This document shows, in pieces, positions 7,956 through 14,319 of a stretch of 57,617 nucleotides of DNA. The stretch comes from Mesorhizobium sp. (lineage in GTDB: Bacteria > Pseudomonadota > Alphaproteobacteria > Rhizobiales > Rhizobiaceae), in the NCBI GenBank assembly GCA_004020875.1, contig SAPZ01000033.1:1-57617 (forward strand). The letters are read 5' to 3'. Below the pieces are notes generated by a model. The model searched no databases, had not been told where the DNA came from, and saw only the letters and a list, made by a program, of their open reading frames with translations. How positions within the stretch are numbered: the stretch's first letter is position 1; each line of letters starts with the position of its first letter. The position numbers and the translations under genes are program-made.

Positions 7956-8724
7956 TTCGGTTCTCCATCAGGTGGTCGTTGATCGGGGTCGGCTGGCCAA
8001 GCAGCGTGTCGAGGATGCCGGCCTCGATCGCCGCCGCCTCGCGGGCGAGCGCGGCGCTTTCGGTGCGCGGACGCGGCAGCGGCACGGCCACCTCACGCAC
8101 CACGCGCGCGGGCCGCGCCGAAAGCATGTAGATGCGGTCGGATAGAAGCACCGCCTCACGCACGTCATGGGTGATCAGCAGTGCGGTCCAGCGGTGGCTT
8201 CGCCACATGCCTTCGAGCCAGCGCTGCATGGCCGCGCGGGTCAGCGCATCGAGCGCGCCGAAAGGCTCGTCGAGCAAAAGCATGTCGCGCTGCTGCACCA
8301 CGGTGCGCAGCAGGGCCGCGCGCTGACGCATGCCGCCGGAAAGCTCGGCCGGCCAGGCGCGCTCGAAGCCGGCAAGGCCGAACTCGGCGAACAGGGGCGC
8401 CACGCGCTCGCGCGCCGTGCTGCGCTTCATGCCCTGCACTTCAAGCCCCAGCGTGGCGTTGTCGATGACGCGCCGCCACGGCATCAGCGCGTCGCGCTGC
8501 GGCATGAAGGCGAAGCGGGCGCCATCGAGCGGCGCGCCGTCGAAGCGCATCTCGCCCTCGCCCCGGATCGCGCCCGTGAGGAGCTGGAACAGCGTCGACT
8601 TGCCGGCGCCGGACGGGCCCAGGATCGACACGAACTCACCCGCGCCGACATCGAGCGAAACGCCGGCCAGGACCTCGAGCGCGCCGAAGTTTTTTCGCAC
8701 GTCGCGGAGCTGGAGCCGGGTCAT
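7948..8724 (-). CDS. thiZ: HMP/thiamine-precursor ABC transporter ATPase ThiZ
   Basis: A 258-residue ABC ATPase of the nitrate/taurine/HMP type. Walker A is GPSGAGKST (residues 36-44), the signature LSGGMRQR, Walker B LLLDEPFGALD, and the H-loop ITHDVREA. The ATG at 8724 overlaps the permease stop (ATGA), so translation is coupled. A much longer upstream reading in this frame (to 9525) is a shadow of the permease. It powers ThiX and receives ligand from ThiY. Confidence 0.88.
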   Translation of the reverse strand: MTRLQLRDVRKNFGALEVLAGVSLDVGAGEFVSILGPSGAGKSTLFQLLTGAIRGEGEMRFDGAPLDGARFAFMPQRDALMPWRRVIDNATLGLEVQGMKRSTARERVAPLFAEFGLAGFERAWPAELSGGMRQRAALLRTVVQQRDMLLLDEPFGALDALTRAAMQRWLEGMWRSHRWTALLITHDVREAVLLSDRIYMLSARPARVVREVAVPLPRPRTESAALAREAAAIEAGILDTLLGQPTPINDHLMENRND

Positions 8725-9650
8725 GACCGGCGCTCGGAGGCTTCGGCCTTGCGGTTGCGCCCAGCCCTCTCCCAAGGCATGGCGAGGCGCTGCACCACGA
8801 CGGCCAGACCAAACAATGCCAGTGTCAGCGCCGAGCTGACTGCAACGGCGGCAAGCACGAGATCGGGCCGAAAGTTGTTCTTGGCACTGAGCATGTAGAT
8901 GCCCAGCCCCTTCGCGGCGCCCGCATATTCGGCGAAGATCGCGCCGACCACCGCATAGGTGATGGAGATGCGCAGTCCAGCGAAGAAATAGGGCAGCGCC
9001 GACGGCAGCCGCGCCAGCCAGAATATGCGCCAGCGCCCTGCTCCCATGGCGGCAAGCATCTGGCTGATTTCCGCACTTGTCGCGGCGTAGCCTTCGACCA
9101 GCGCCACCATCATCGGGAAGAAGGTGACCAGCGCGACCAACAGGATCTTCGGCAACAGCCCGAAGCCGAACCACAAGACCACCAGCGGCGCGATCGCCAC
9201 CAGCGGCAAGGTCTGGCTGGCGATCAGCAGCGGAAACAGCGCGCGGCGCAGGGGGGCCAAGAAATCGACCAGGGCCGAAAGCGCGAAGGCGGCGATCAGC
9301 GAGCAGGCGAAGCCGGCAAGCGTGGCGCGGATGGTGGGAAGCGTGTTTTCGGCAAGTGCGGCGCGGTTTTCCCAGGCTTGCTCCAGCACGCGGGACGGCG
9401 CGGGAAGCACGGTGGGCGCGATGCCGCCGAGACGGGCGTAGAATTCCCAGACGAGGAGGAGCAGGGCGAATGCGAGGGCGGCGGGGAAGAACCTGGCGAA
9501 GGCTCGCGTGAAGGCTGATCTCCACCCTTGTGGGGGAGATTGGCTGTCGCGCCCGCTTTCGCCAATCGCCGAAGGACCCCGTCCCTCTTCCGGGATAGGA
9601 TCAGATGCGGAGTTCTCTCCCCCGCCAAGCGGATCGAATGAAACAGCCAT
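8721..9650 (-). CDS. thiX: HMP/thiamine-precursor ABC transporter permease ThiX
   Basis: A 309-residue BPD-type permease. The transmembrane part starts at about residue 50 (AALAFALLLLVWEFYARLGG) and includes the EAA-type loop (MGAGRWRIFWLARLPSALPY). The first 45 residues are unusual: Gly/Ser/Pro-rich and encoded by a palindromic repeat at 9519-9635. The start ATG 9650 has GAGGT seven bases upstream and lies 30 bases after the ykoF stop, so the repeat appears to be translated as an N-terminal extension. A start inside or after the repeat cannot be excluded. Confidence 0.85.
   Translation of the reverse strand: MAVSFDPLGGGENSASDPIPEEGRGPSAIGESGRDSQSPPQGWRSAFTRAFARFFPAALAFALLLLVWEFYARLGGIAPTVLPAPSRVLEQAWENRAALAENTLPTIRATLAGFACSLIAAFALSALVDFLAPLRRALFPLLIASQTLPLVAIAPLVVLWFGFGLLPKILLVALVTFFPMMVALVEGYAATSAEISQMLAAMGAGRWRIFWLARLPSALPYFFAGLRISITYAVVGAIFAEYAGAAKGLGIYMLSAKNNFRPDLVLAAVAVSSALTLALFGLAVVVQRLAMPWERAGRNRKAEASERRS
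9519..9635. repeat. Palindromic repeat forming the N-terminal codons of thiX
   Basis: The segment holds TCTCCACCCTTGTGGGGGAG near one end and GTTCTCTCCCCCGCC near the other, with CGCCAATCGCC and CCCTCTTCCGGGATAGG between. This resembles dispersed rhizobial palindromic elements. It is read in frame as a low-complexity peptide ahead of the first membrane helix. Confidence 0.5.
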
Positions 9651-9680
9651 GGCATCTACCTCGACAGCCTGAGCTTGGGC

Positions 9681-10289
9681 TCAAACCGCGGTCGGGCTGT
9701 TGGCCGAGATGGTGATGTCGAGTGTCACGTGGCCCGCGCCGGGGCCGAAGCGGCAGAAGGCTTCGTTGAGCGTGGCGAACACCGCGCCGGCGTCGCCGCG
9801 CAGCCTGGTGCAGAAGTTCTTGGAACGGTCGAACACGCCGGACTGTTTCAGGAAATCGATGCAGCCATAGATCTCGTCCATGTGGTCGCCGGTGCCCATC
9901 ACATAGAGCGAGAATTGCGCCGCCACCGCCTGGTCGGTCGAAGGCGTCGACCGCACGGCGCCGAGCGCCGCGCGTTTGCGCTCGTCGAGCGGGATCGCCG
10001 GGCCGCCGATCTCGTCGGAGCGGCAGATCGGATCGTCCGGCTCGCCGGGGCAGCCGCGCGAGACGGCGGCCGACAGCACGCAATGCTTGCCGCTTTTGGC
10101 CGCCGCGACGAACAGGTCGCGCATGGCCGGGAACAGCACTTCGGGCGGCCCGACCAGCAGCGTCGAGATGTCGTCGGTCTCGATCCTCAGCCTGTCGCGG
10201 TAAGGGTCGAGCGCGCCGAGCGCGCCAAGGATGACGCCGACGAAATCGTCGGCCATGGGATAAAGGGAAATCTGTGCGCCGGAAAACAT
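9681..10289 (-). CDS. ykoF: YkoF-family thiamine/HMP-binding protein
   Basis: A 202-residue protein with two YkoF-type ferredoxin-like repeats: residues about 1-85 (FSGAQISLYPMADDFVGVIL) and about 115-195 (AQFSLYVMGTGDHMDEIYG). Bacillus YkoF binds thiamine and hydroxymethylpyrimidine. It is the first gene of the operon, directly behind a TPP riboswitch whose 3' strand covers the ribosome binding site. It is cytoplasmic by sequence (no signal peptide) and may hold or deliver the imported pyrimidine. Assignment is supported by both sequence and context. Confidence 0.85.
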   Translation of the reverse strand: MFSGAQISLYPMADDFVGVILGALGALDPYRDRLRIETDDISTLLVGPPEVLFPAMRDLFVAAAKSGKHCVLSAAVSRGCPGEPDDPICRSDEIGGPAIPLDERKRAALGAVRSTPSTDQAVAAQFSLYVMGTGDHMDEIYGCIDFLKQSGVFDRSKNFCTRLRGDAGAVFATLNEAFCRFGPGAGHVTLDITISANSPTAV

Positions 10290-10295
10290 GGCCCG

Positions 10296-10385
10296 CCTCG
10301 CTCCGCTGGTATTATCCAGATCAGCTTTAGGGTCCGGAGGCTTGCCACCACCATCTCAGCCCCGACCGTACGGAGCACCCCTGTG
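10296..10385 (-). promoter_or_regulatory. TPP riboswitch (THI box)
   Basis: On the minus strand the conserved blocks appear in order: GGGGTGCTCC, GGGGCTGAGATGGTGG, GGACCCTAAAGCTGATCTGG, ATAATACCAGCGGAGCGAGG. These are the hallmark elements of the TPP aptamer. The last block lies only a few bases from the ykoF ATG and contains the likely Shine-Dalgarno (GGAGCGAGG), suggesting repression of translation initiation when TPP is bound. No obvious terminator stem is seen. Confidence 0.92.
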
Positions 10386-10455
10386 GATGGGCGCGTTAAA
10401 GCACTGTTTGCCGGGTTGGGGAAGCGGTTTTTTGCGGGAACCAATGGGCCAGTCT

Positions 10456-10515
10456 CATCTCCCCCTAGGGGGAGATGCCGACGGTTATAAGATTTCCGCG
10501 AATTTCTTATAACCG
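10456..10515. repeat. Two palindromes between the riboswitch and the operator cassette
   Basis: CATCTCCCC-CTAG-GGGGAGATG (10456-10477) is a perfect 22-bp palindrome of the dispersed-repeat type. It is followed by CGGTTATAAGA (10482-10492) and TCTTATAACCG (10505-10515), perfect 11-bp arms around a 12-base spacer. The second palindrome ends 4 bases before the first operator of the following gene. Confidence 0.6.
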
Positions 10516-10519
10516 CCAA

Positions 10520-10572
10520 TCGTTCAAATTGTACGAACTTCGCTTGACGATGTTTCGTACATAAAGTACGAT
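10520..10572 (+). promoter_or_regulatory. Promoter with two CI/Cro-type operators
   Basis: Palindromes TCGTTC-AAATT-GTACGA (10520-10536) and TCGTAC-ATAAA-GTACGA (10555-10571, perfect) lie 35 bp apart centre to centre. A promoter with -35 TTGACG (10544-10549) and -10 TACGAT (10567-10572), spacer 17, is nested between and inside them. The arrangement and much of the intervening sequence match the leftward promoter at 1585-1636, so the S24 repressor at 1659 is the likely regulator. Confidence 0.7.
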
Positions 10573-10593
10573 ATTTCCTTTGAGGGAATTTGC

Positions 10594-10938
10594 TTGAACA
10601 CCGCGAACCATGCCGCTTTCGCCGACCTCTCCCGCCCTTTGCTGTCGCCGCTGCCGCTCGCCGAGCGCGAGCGCCTCGCCGGCGCCTGGCGCATGGCGAG
10701 CCAGGACATCGCCGACGACATCCGCTTCATCCGGCAATATCTGAAAGTGATCGCCGAGAAGGATGAGCGGCTGTCGACCGGCGCGCTGGTGCACGGCCGC
10801 GCCTATGTCGAAGCCTGCGCCGCCTGGCTGCCGGAAACGGTGGCGCGGTATCTGCGAAACCTCAGGCTGATCAGCGAGTGCGAAAGCGCGATGATCGCGG
10901 CGGGGGTGAGGTTCGCCCGGTCGAGCGACGCCTGGTGA
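10594..10938 (+). CDS. Unknown small protein under phage-type operators
   Basis: A 114-residue soluble, mostly helical protein starting at TTG 10594, with TGAGGGA six bases upstream. Sequence features include a conserved-looking Trp/Arg-rich helix (LAGAWRMASQDIADDIRFIR) and a second helical half (GRAYVEACAAWLPETVARYL). I do not recognise a family. Its promoter carries two copies of the operator found at the CI/Cro switch 9 kb away, so expression is probably tied to that switch. It may be a distant member of the same phage-derived regulon. Confidence 0.65.
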   Translation: MNTANHAAFADLSRPLLSPLPLAERERLAGAWRMASQDIADDIRFIRQYLKVIAEKDERLSTGALVHGRAYVEACAAWLPETVARYLRNLRLISECESAMIAAGVRFARSSDAW

Positions 10939-11138
10939 GAGCTCCCCTCTCCCGTGCGGGCGACCGAAGGAGCCCGCGCCGCGGACCCTTCAACCAGCCG
11001 GCTGCAACCTCGGCTCGCCGCCCCGGCAAATGCATCGTTTCACACAATCGCCAATTGGTGGACGCGGGTGAGCGGCCGGGCGTTAATTCCTCCCGGGCGA
11101 AGGAGGGAATAGACGCATACCAGGGAGGAACATGTTTG

Positions 11139-11348
11139 ATGCAACCGCAAATCGACATCGGCGCACTGCCCGACGATCAGCCCTACGAAGTCACCTCATT
11201 TGCCAGAAGGCACGGACTGACGATTCCGGTGGCGGATGCGGTCCTTTTCGCCAAGGGTCCGTCGCCGTCGCGGGCCGCCTGCGATACCGCGGCACTTGCC
11301 CTTCTCTGCGCCGTCGCGCAATACGCCAGGAAGCAGGGTGGGCGCTAG
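11139..11348 (+). CDS. Small hypothetical protein, weakly DUF3606-like
   Basis: A 69-residue protein. Its spacing of an acidic stretch, Tyr and FARRHGLTIPVADAVLFAKG recalls DUF3606 proteins (aromatic, then a short helix-turn-helix-like segment). GGAGG at 11124-11128 favours ATG 11139; the out-of-frame ATG at 11132 gives a shadow reading. The function of the family is unknown. Confidence 0.5.
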   Translation: MQPQIDIGALPDDQPYEVTSFARRHGLTIPVADAVLFAKGPSPSRAACDTAALALLCAVAQYARKQGGR

Positions 11349-11384
11349 CGGCTCGGCGGCGCGCCTTCCCTTTTCTTGACCTTC

Positions 11385-11590
11385 CTACCAGCTGAACTGC
11401 AGCCCCGCATTGCCGCCGACGAAGGCGATGCCGAGCAGTGTGCCGGTCCACCGGTCACTATGTGCGTCGAAGGAAAGACTCTGAGTTGCCGATCCAGGCG
11501 CCGTAAAACCGGCGCGACCAGAATGGGCGCGCCATGGCCGCCTTGAGCTTCTGGCGGATCGAATGAGACTTGGCGGCCAACCGGCCGCCG
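11385..11590 (-). pseudogene. Possible remnant of an outer-membrane beta-barrel protein
   Basis: One minus-strand frame ends at 11385 with coding-like sequence (ATQSLSFDAHSDRWTGTLLG, then GIAFVGGNAGLQFSW). The alternating pattern and terminal Trp are typical of outer-membrane barrels. A second frame upstream also looks coding (LKAAMARPFWSRRFYGAWIG) but runs into a stop. No start codon or complete gene is present, so a frameshifted C-terminal fragment is the simplest reading. Confidence 0.3.
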
Positions 11591-11597
11591 AACCGAT

Positions 11598-11855
11598 TCA
11601 GGCCTTGGTTTTGGGTTTCGCCGCCGCCTTCGCCTTGGCGGGGGCCTTGGCGGGCTTCTCCGCCTTGGCGGCTTTAGGCTTCTCGGCCTTGGCGGCGGCC
11701 GTCGTCTTCGGGCTCTTCGCCTTCGGCTTGCCTGCCGCGTCGATCTCGGCGACCGCCTGGTCCCAATGCTCCATATGAGCGCCTTCGGGCCGGCCGGCCT
11801 GCTCCCAGATCTCGTGCGCGCGCTGGCGAATGCGTTCGTGCCTGTCGTCCGTCAC
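11598..11855 (-). CDS. DUF2934 protein with Lys/Ala-rich tail
   Basis: An 85-residue protein. The first 40 residues contain the DUF2934 pattern (RQRAHEIWEQAGRPEG, then HWDQAVAEI). The rest is a histone-like Lys/Ala/Pro tail (KAEKPAKAPAKAKAAAKPK) that could contact nucleic acid. DUF2934 proteins are small rhizobial proteins of unknown role. It lies in a run of small genes of which several carry general-stress-type promoters, but none was found here. Confidence 0.75.
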   Translation of the reverse strand: MTDDRHERIRQRAHEIWEQAGRPEGAHMEHWDQAVAEIDAAGKPKAKSPKTTAAAKAEKPKAAKAEKPAKAPAKAKAAAKPKTKA

Positions 11856-11962
11856 TGTCGCCTCCTAGGGTTGGATGGGTTCCCCGGCGCGAACACTAGC
11901 GGAATTTTGACGCGGCGTCTTCGGTATCACGCACATGCGACCAACTTAGGCGGCAAATTCGC

Positions 11963-12172
11963 TCAGTGTCCGTCGGTGACGACTCCGATGCCGAGATGCG
12001 CTGCCTTCTTTGTGATCAATCCGGCTAAATCCGCGTCAGAGCGGTCGGTGCCCGTGCGCTTGCGCAGCAGGGAAATTGCCTCCTGCATGGACAACAGGCC
12101 AGTCCTGTGCTCGGCCAACAGCTTGTCGACCTGCCGAGCGATGTCAGGTGATTCGACGTGTGGATGATGCAT
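11963..12172 (-). CDS. Small hypothetical protein
   Basis: A 69-residue protein from ATG 12172, with AAGGAGT upstream. It is hydrophilic and helical (ARQVDKLLAEHRTGLLSMQE, AISLLRKRTG) with no signal peptide. The Shine-Dalgarno decides the start over the longer reading to 12205. No family recognised. Confidence 0.5.
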   Translation of the reverse strand: MHHPHVESPDIARQVDKLLAEHRTGLLSMQEAISLLRKRTGTDRSDADLAGLITKKAAHLGIGVVTDGH

Positions 12173-12241
12173 GGCAACGACTCCTTCCGCTTCGTTGCCT
12201 CCCAAACCGCTGCCTATCCTAGGCCTTGTGCCTCGATGCGA

Positions 12242-12289
12242 GAAGAGCCCGATCCTTCACCGAAGCATCCGGCTGGGGTCGGGCTCTTC
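12242..12289 (-). terminator. Hairpin after the DUF1236 gene
   Basis: GAAGAGCCCGA and TCGGGCTCTTC form 11-bp perfect arms directly past the end of the leftward gene at 12302. The U-tract is poor, so this is a likely but not textbook terminator. Confidence 0.45.
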
Positions 12290-12301
12290 AGGCGCCAGAT
12301 G

Positions 12302-12601
12302 TTACTGGATCACCTGGACAACGCGGCGCGTGCCGGGATCGATCAGCACCGTGTGGTCGTTGACGACCGCATAGCGATACTTGACGTCCGGAACCTGCTG
12401 CAACTCGACGGTGTCGGGCACGGTCGAGCCGACGCCGAGCTCGAGGCCGAGCACGTTGACAGAGGCGATCGGATGCTTGTGGACATATTCCTTGACCACG
12501 GTCTGCTGCTCGGGGGTGACGATCACCTCGTCCGCGGCCGCGATGCCGATGCCGGCCATCAAAGCCAGGCCGGCGACAGCTGGAATGAGGGTGGTTTTCA
12601 T
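12302..12601 (-). CDS. Exported DUF1236 protein, copy 1
   Basis: A 99-residue protein. A signal peptide (LIPAVAGLALMAGIGIAAA) is followed by a DUF1236 domain (VPDTVELQQVPDVKYRYAVV, VLIDPGTRRVVQVI). ATG 12601 has CAGGAGAG upstream. It is a close paralogue of the gene at 13769, and its domain matches the C-terminus of the protein at 14320. The function of DUF1236 is unknown; a periplasmic location is expected. A GGAAC-N16-CGTT promoter (12741-12717) indicates general-stress sigma control. Confidence 0.85.
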   Translation of the reverse strand: MKTTLIPAVAGLALMAGIGIAAADEVIVTPEQQTVVKEYVHKHPIASVNVLGLELGVGSTVPDTVELQQVPDVKYRYAVVNDHTVLIDPGTRRVVQVIQ

Positions 12602-12716
12602 CGTTTCTCTCCTGTTGCGTTCACGACGATCCGGCGGATCGCGTCTTGACGAGCTCCGCCCTGCCTCCGCGGGGGGCGGAAACATCGGCAAGTCGAATAG
12701 TTGAGCTCCCGGGGCA

Positions 12717-12741
12717 AACGTGCTCGGCGAGGTGTTGTTCC
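12717..12741 (-). promoter_or_regulatory. EcfG-type promoter
   Basis: On the minus strand, GGAAC (12741-12737), 16 bases, then CGTT (12720-12717). This is the consensus for alphaproteobacterial general-stress sigma factors (EcfG/RpoE2). It points at the DUF1236 gene 116 bases away. Confidence 0.7.
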
Positions 12742-12766
12742 GTCAGCGACGACTAATTGAGGTGGC

Positions 12767-12791
12767 GGAACCTTCGCATCGGCTCTGCATT
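12767..12791 (+). promoter_or_regulatory. Possible EcfG-type promoter
   Basis: GGAAC (12767-12771), 16 bases, then CATT (12788-12791), one mismatch from CGTT. It is divergent from the promoter at 12717-12741 and about 50 bases ahead of the DUF982 gene. Confidence 0.45.
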
Positions 12792-12842
12792 GGAAGGCAT
12801 TGAAACTCCCCAAGACTTTGAACTCCAAAGGGCGCCGCCGTC

Positions 12843-13190
12843 ATGCAAGAAGGTTACATCAGAAGCGACATCGAACTTCGCGCCCCCGTGGCGATCGCCG
12901 TTGGCGCCGGCTTCAAGCGCGAGATCGCCTCACTCACCGAGATGCAGAATTTTCTCAAGGAATGGCCGACGGCCTCGAGAGGCGAAAGCCACGCAACGGC
13001 GTTGCGCGCCTGCGAGGCGGCGCGGGCCGGAGAGATCGATCTCGACAAGGCGCGCCAGGCGTTCCTGGTCTTCGCGAAGAAGGCGGGTATCGAGTGGACC
13101 GGGGCGGATCCGGTCGCGGTGTTGCGCGAGGCCAAGATCAGACGCAGCAGGGCACGCGAAAGCCGGGCGCAGCAGCGGCCGGCGCACTGA
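12843..13190 (+). CDS. DUF982 protein
   Basis: A 115-residue protein with the DUF982 pattern: an N-terminal strand pair (ELRAPVAIAVGAGFKREIAS), then a helix with EMQNFLKEWP and ATALRACEAARAGEIDLDKA. These small rhizobial proteins often occur in multiple copies and have no known function. It ends with an Arg-rich tail (RRSRARESRAQQR). An EcfG-like promoter lies just upstream. Confidence 0.78.
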   Translation: MQEGYIRSDIELRAPVAIAVGAGFKREIASLTEMQNFLKEWPTASRGESHATALRACEAARAGEIDLDKARQAFLVFAKKAGIEWTGADPVAVLREAKIRRSRARESRAQQRPAH

Positions 13191-13327
13191 CAGGGCCGGT
13201 GCGCATTGGCCTTGCCGGCACGTTTCAGGGTCTGGCCGACAATATTCCGACGAATGCGTCCGCGGACCGCCGGCCGGCGGCTGACGGTCGACTGGATCGA
13301 TCGCGGGTTTTCGGCTGGCAGCCGTTC

Positions 13328-13549
13328 TCAGGTCGACGTTGATTCACCAAGCGCCTCGGTGACGAAGGACGCGGCGATCAGGTCGTCCGCATCGATTCGT
13401 AGGGAGCCTTCGCCGCCCCCCATGATGGCCGCGACCTTTTGGAAGGCCTTCATCTCATGGTCGGTGATCCGGGCGTCCCGCATCCTGGCTTTGAGATCGG
13501 CGACGCGCATCCCGAGGGACCGGGATGTTGCGACTTCTCGTTTCGACAT
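13328..13549 (-). CDS. Small hypothetical protein
   Basis: A 73-residue soluble protein from ATG 13549, with AGGAGGA ten bases upstream. The middle (RVADLKARMRDARITDHEMK) is helical. A Gly-rich turn (IMGGGEGSLRIDADDLIAAS) follows. A longer reading to 13615 lacks ribosome binding signals. A near-consensus EcfG promoter (13682-13658, AGTT in place of CGTT) lies upstream. No family recognised. Confidence 0.55.
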   Translation of the reverse strand: MSKREVATSRSLGMRVADLKARMRDARITDHEMKAFQKVAAIMGGGEGSLRIDADDLIAASFVTEALGESTST

Positions 13550-13657
13550 GTTGGTCAAACTCCTCCTAGACCCGCCCGTATCTGCTCGCCGCCGCCCGAA
13601 TCTCCACCCTGCCAATGATTTGTGTTGTCTATGAGACAGCCTGGGCCCAGAGCCGCT

Positions 13658-13682
13658 AACTCAAGCGCGGCGGGAAGGTTCC
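13658..13682 (-). promoter_or_regulatory. Near-consensus EcfG-type promoter
   Basis: On the minus strand, GGAAC (13682-13678), 16 bases, then AGTT (13661-13658). It is one base from CGTT and lies about 110 bases ahead of the gene ending at 13328. Confidence 0.4.
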
Positions 13683-13715
13683 GTTAGCGTATGGTAACAA
13701 AATAAAAATCGGTTA

Positions 13716-13747
13716 ATGGCCCGCCGCCGGAACTGGCGACGGGCCAT
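13716..13747 (-). terminator. Terminator of DUF1236 copy 2
   Basis: ATGGCCCG (13716-13723) and CGGGCCAT (13740-13747) enclose an inner GCC/GGC pairing. On the minus strand the stem is followed by a T-rich stretch (ATTTTTATTTT), fitting a rho-independent terminator. Confidence 0.65.
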
Positions 13748-13768
13748 CTGATTGCGGCGTGCTATCGG

Positions 13769-14068
13769 TTAATCGAGCACCTTGACGATCTTGCGAGTGC
13801 CAGGGTCGACAATCACTGTCCGGTTATCGACGACAACGTAACGGTATTTGACGTTCGGCACCTCGTGCAGTTCGACCGTATCGGGAACCGTGCTGCCGAT
13901 GTTCAACTCGACGCCCGGAACCTTCACCGAAGCCAGCGGCTGCTTGTGAACATATTCCTTGATGACGGTTTCCTGCTCCGGCGCGATGACGACATCCTGC
14001 GCGGCGGCGGCTCCGATGCCGGCAAGAAGCAGCAAGCCGGCGGCGGCAGAGGTGAAGTGCATTTTCAT
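13769..14068 (-). CDS. Exported DUF1236 protein, copy 2
   Basis: A 99-residue protein with a signal peptide (AAAGLLLLAGIGAAAAQ) and a DUF1236 domain (VPDTVELHEVPNVKYRYVVV, IVDPGTRKIVKVLD). ATG 14068 follows AGGAGA. It is closely similar to the protein at 12302, so the pair arose by duplication. A perfect GGAAC-N16-CGTT promoter (14174-14150) lies upstream, giving the same predicted stress regulation as copy 1. Confidence 0.87.
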   Translation of the reverse strand: MKMHFTSAAAGLLLLAGIGAAAAQDVVIAPEQETVIKEYVHKQPLASVKVPGVELNIGSTVPDTVELHEVPNVKYRYVVVDNRTVIVDPGTRKIVKVLD

Positions 14069-14149
14069 TGTTCGTCTCTCCTATGTGGATTGGCTCAAAT
14101 CGCCTTGATGCTGCGCCTGCGATTTTCCACAGCGGGTCGGCATTGTCGT

Positions 14150-14174
14150 AACGCCAATCGCCTGGCGTTGTTCC
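14150..14174 (-). promoter_or_regulatory. EcfG-type promoter
   Basis: On the minus strand, GGAAC (14174-14170), exactly 16 bases, then CGTT (14153-14150). Consensus match, 82 bases ahead of DUF1236 copy 2. Confidence 0.7.
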
Positions 14175-14256
14175 TGCGAAATTTGGACCGCCGCCTGCAA
14201 AGATTGATGCAGCCGTGTTCCACAAAACCAACCTTTTCGCCCCTTTCAGCAATTTC

Positions 14257-14281
14257 GGAACAATGCGTTTCGGGCGGGGTT
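14257..14281 (+). promoter_or_regulatory. EcfG-type promoter
   Basis: GGAAC (14257-14261), 16 bases, then GGTT (14278-14281). One base off consensus, 39 bases ahead of the long DUF1236 gene. The same variant occurs at 19318-19342. Confidence 0.55.
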
Positions 14282-14319
14282 ACCCATGCGAAGGGACCGA
14301 CTTTCCGAGGAGAAATCCA

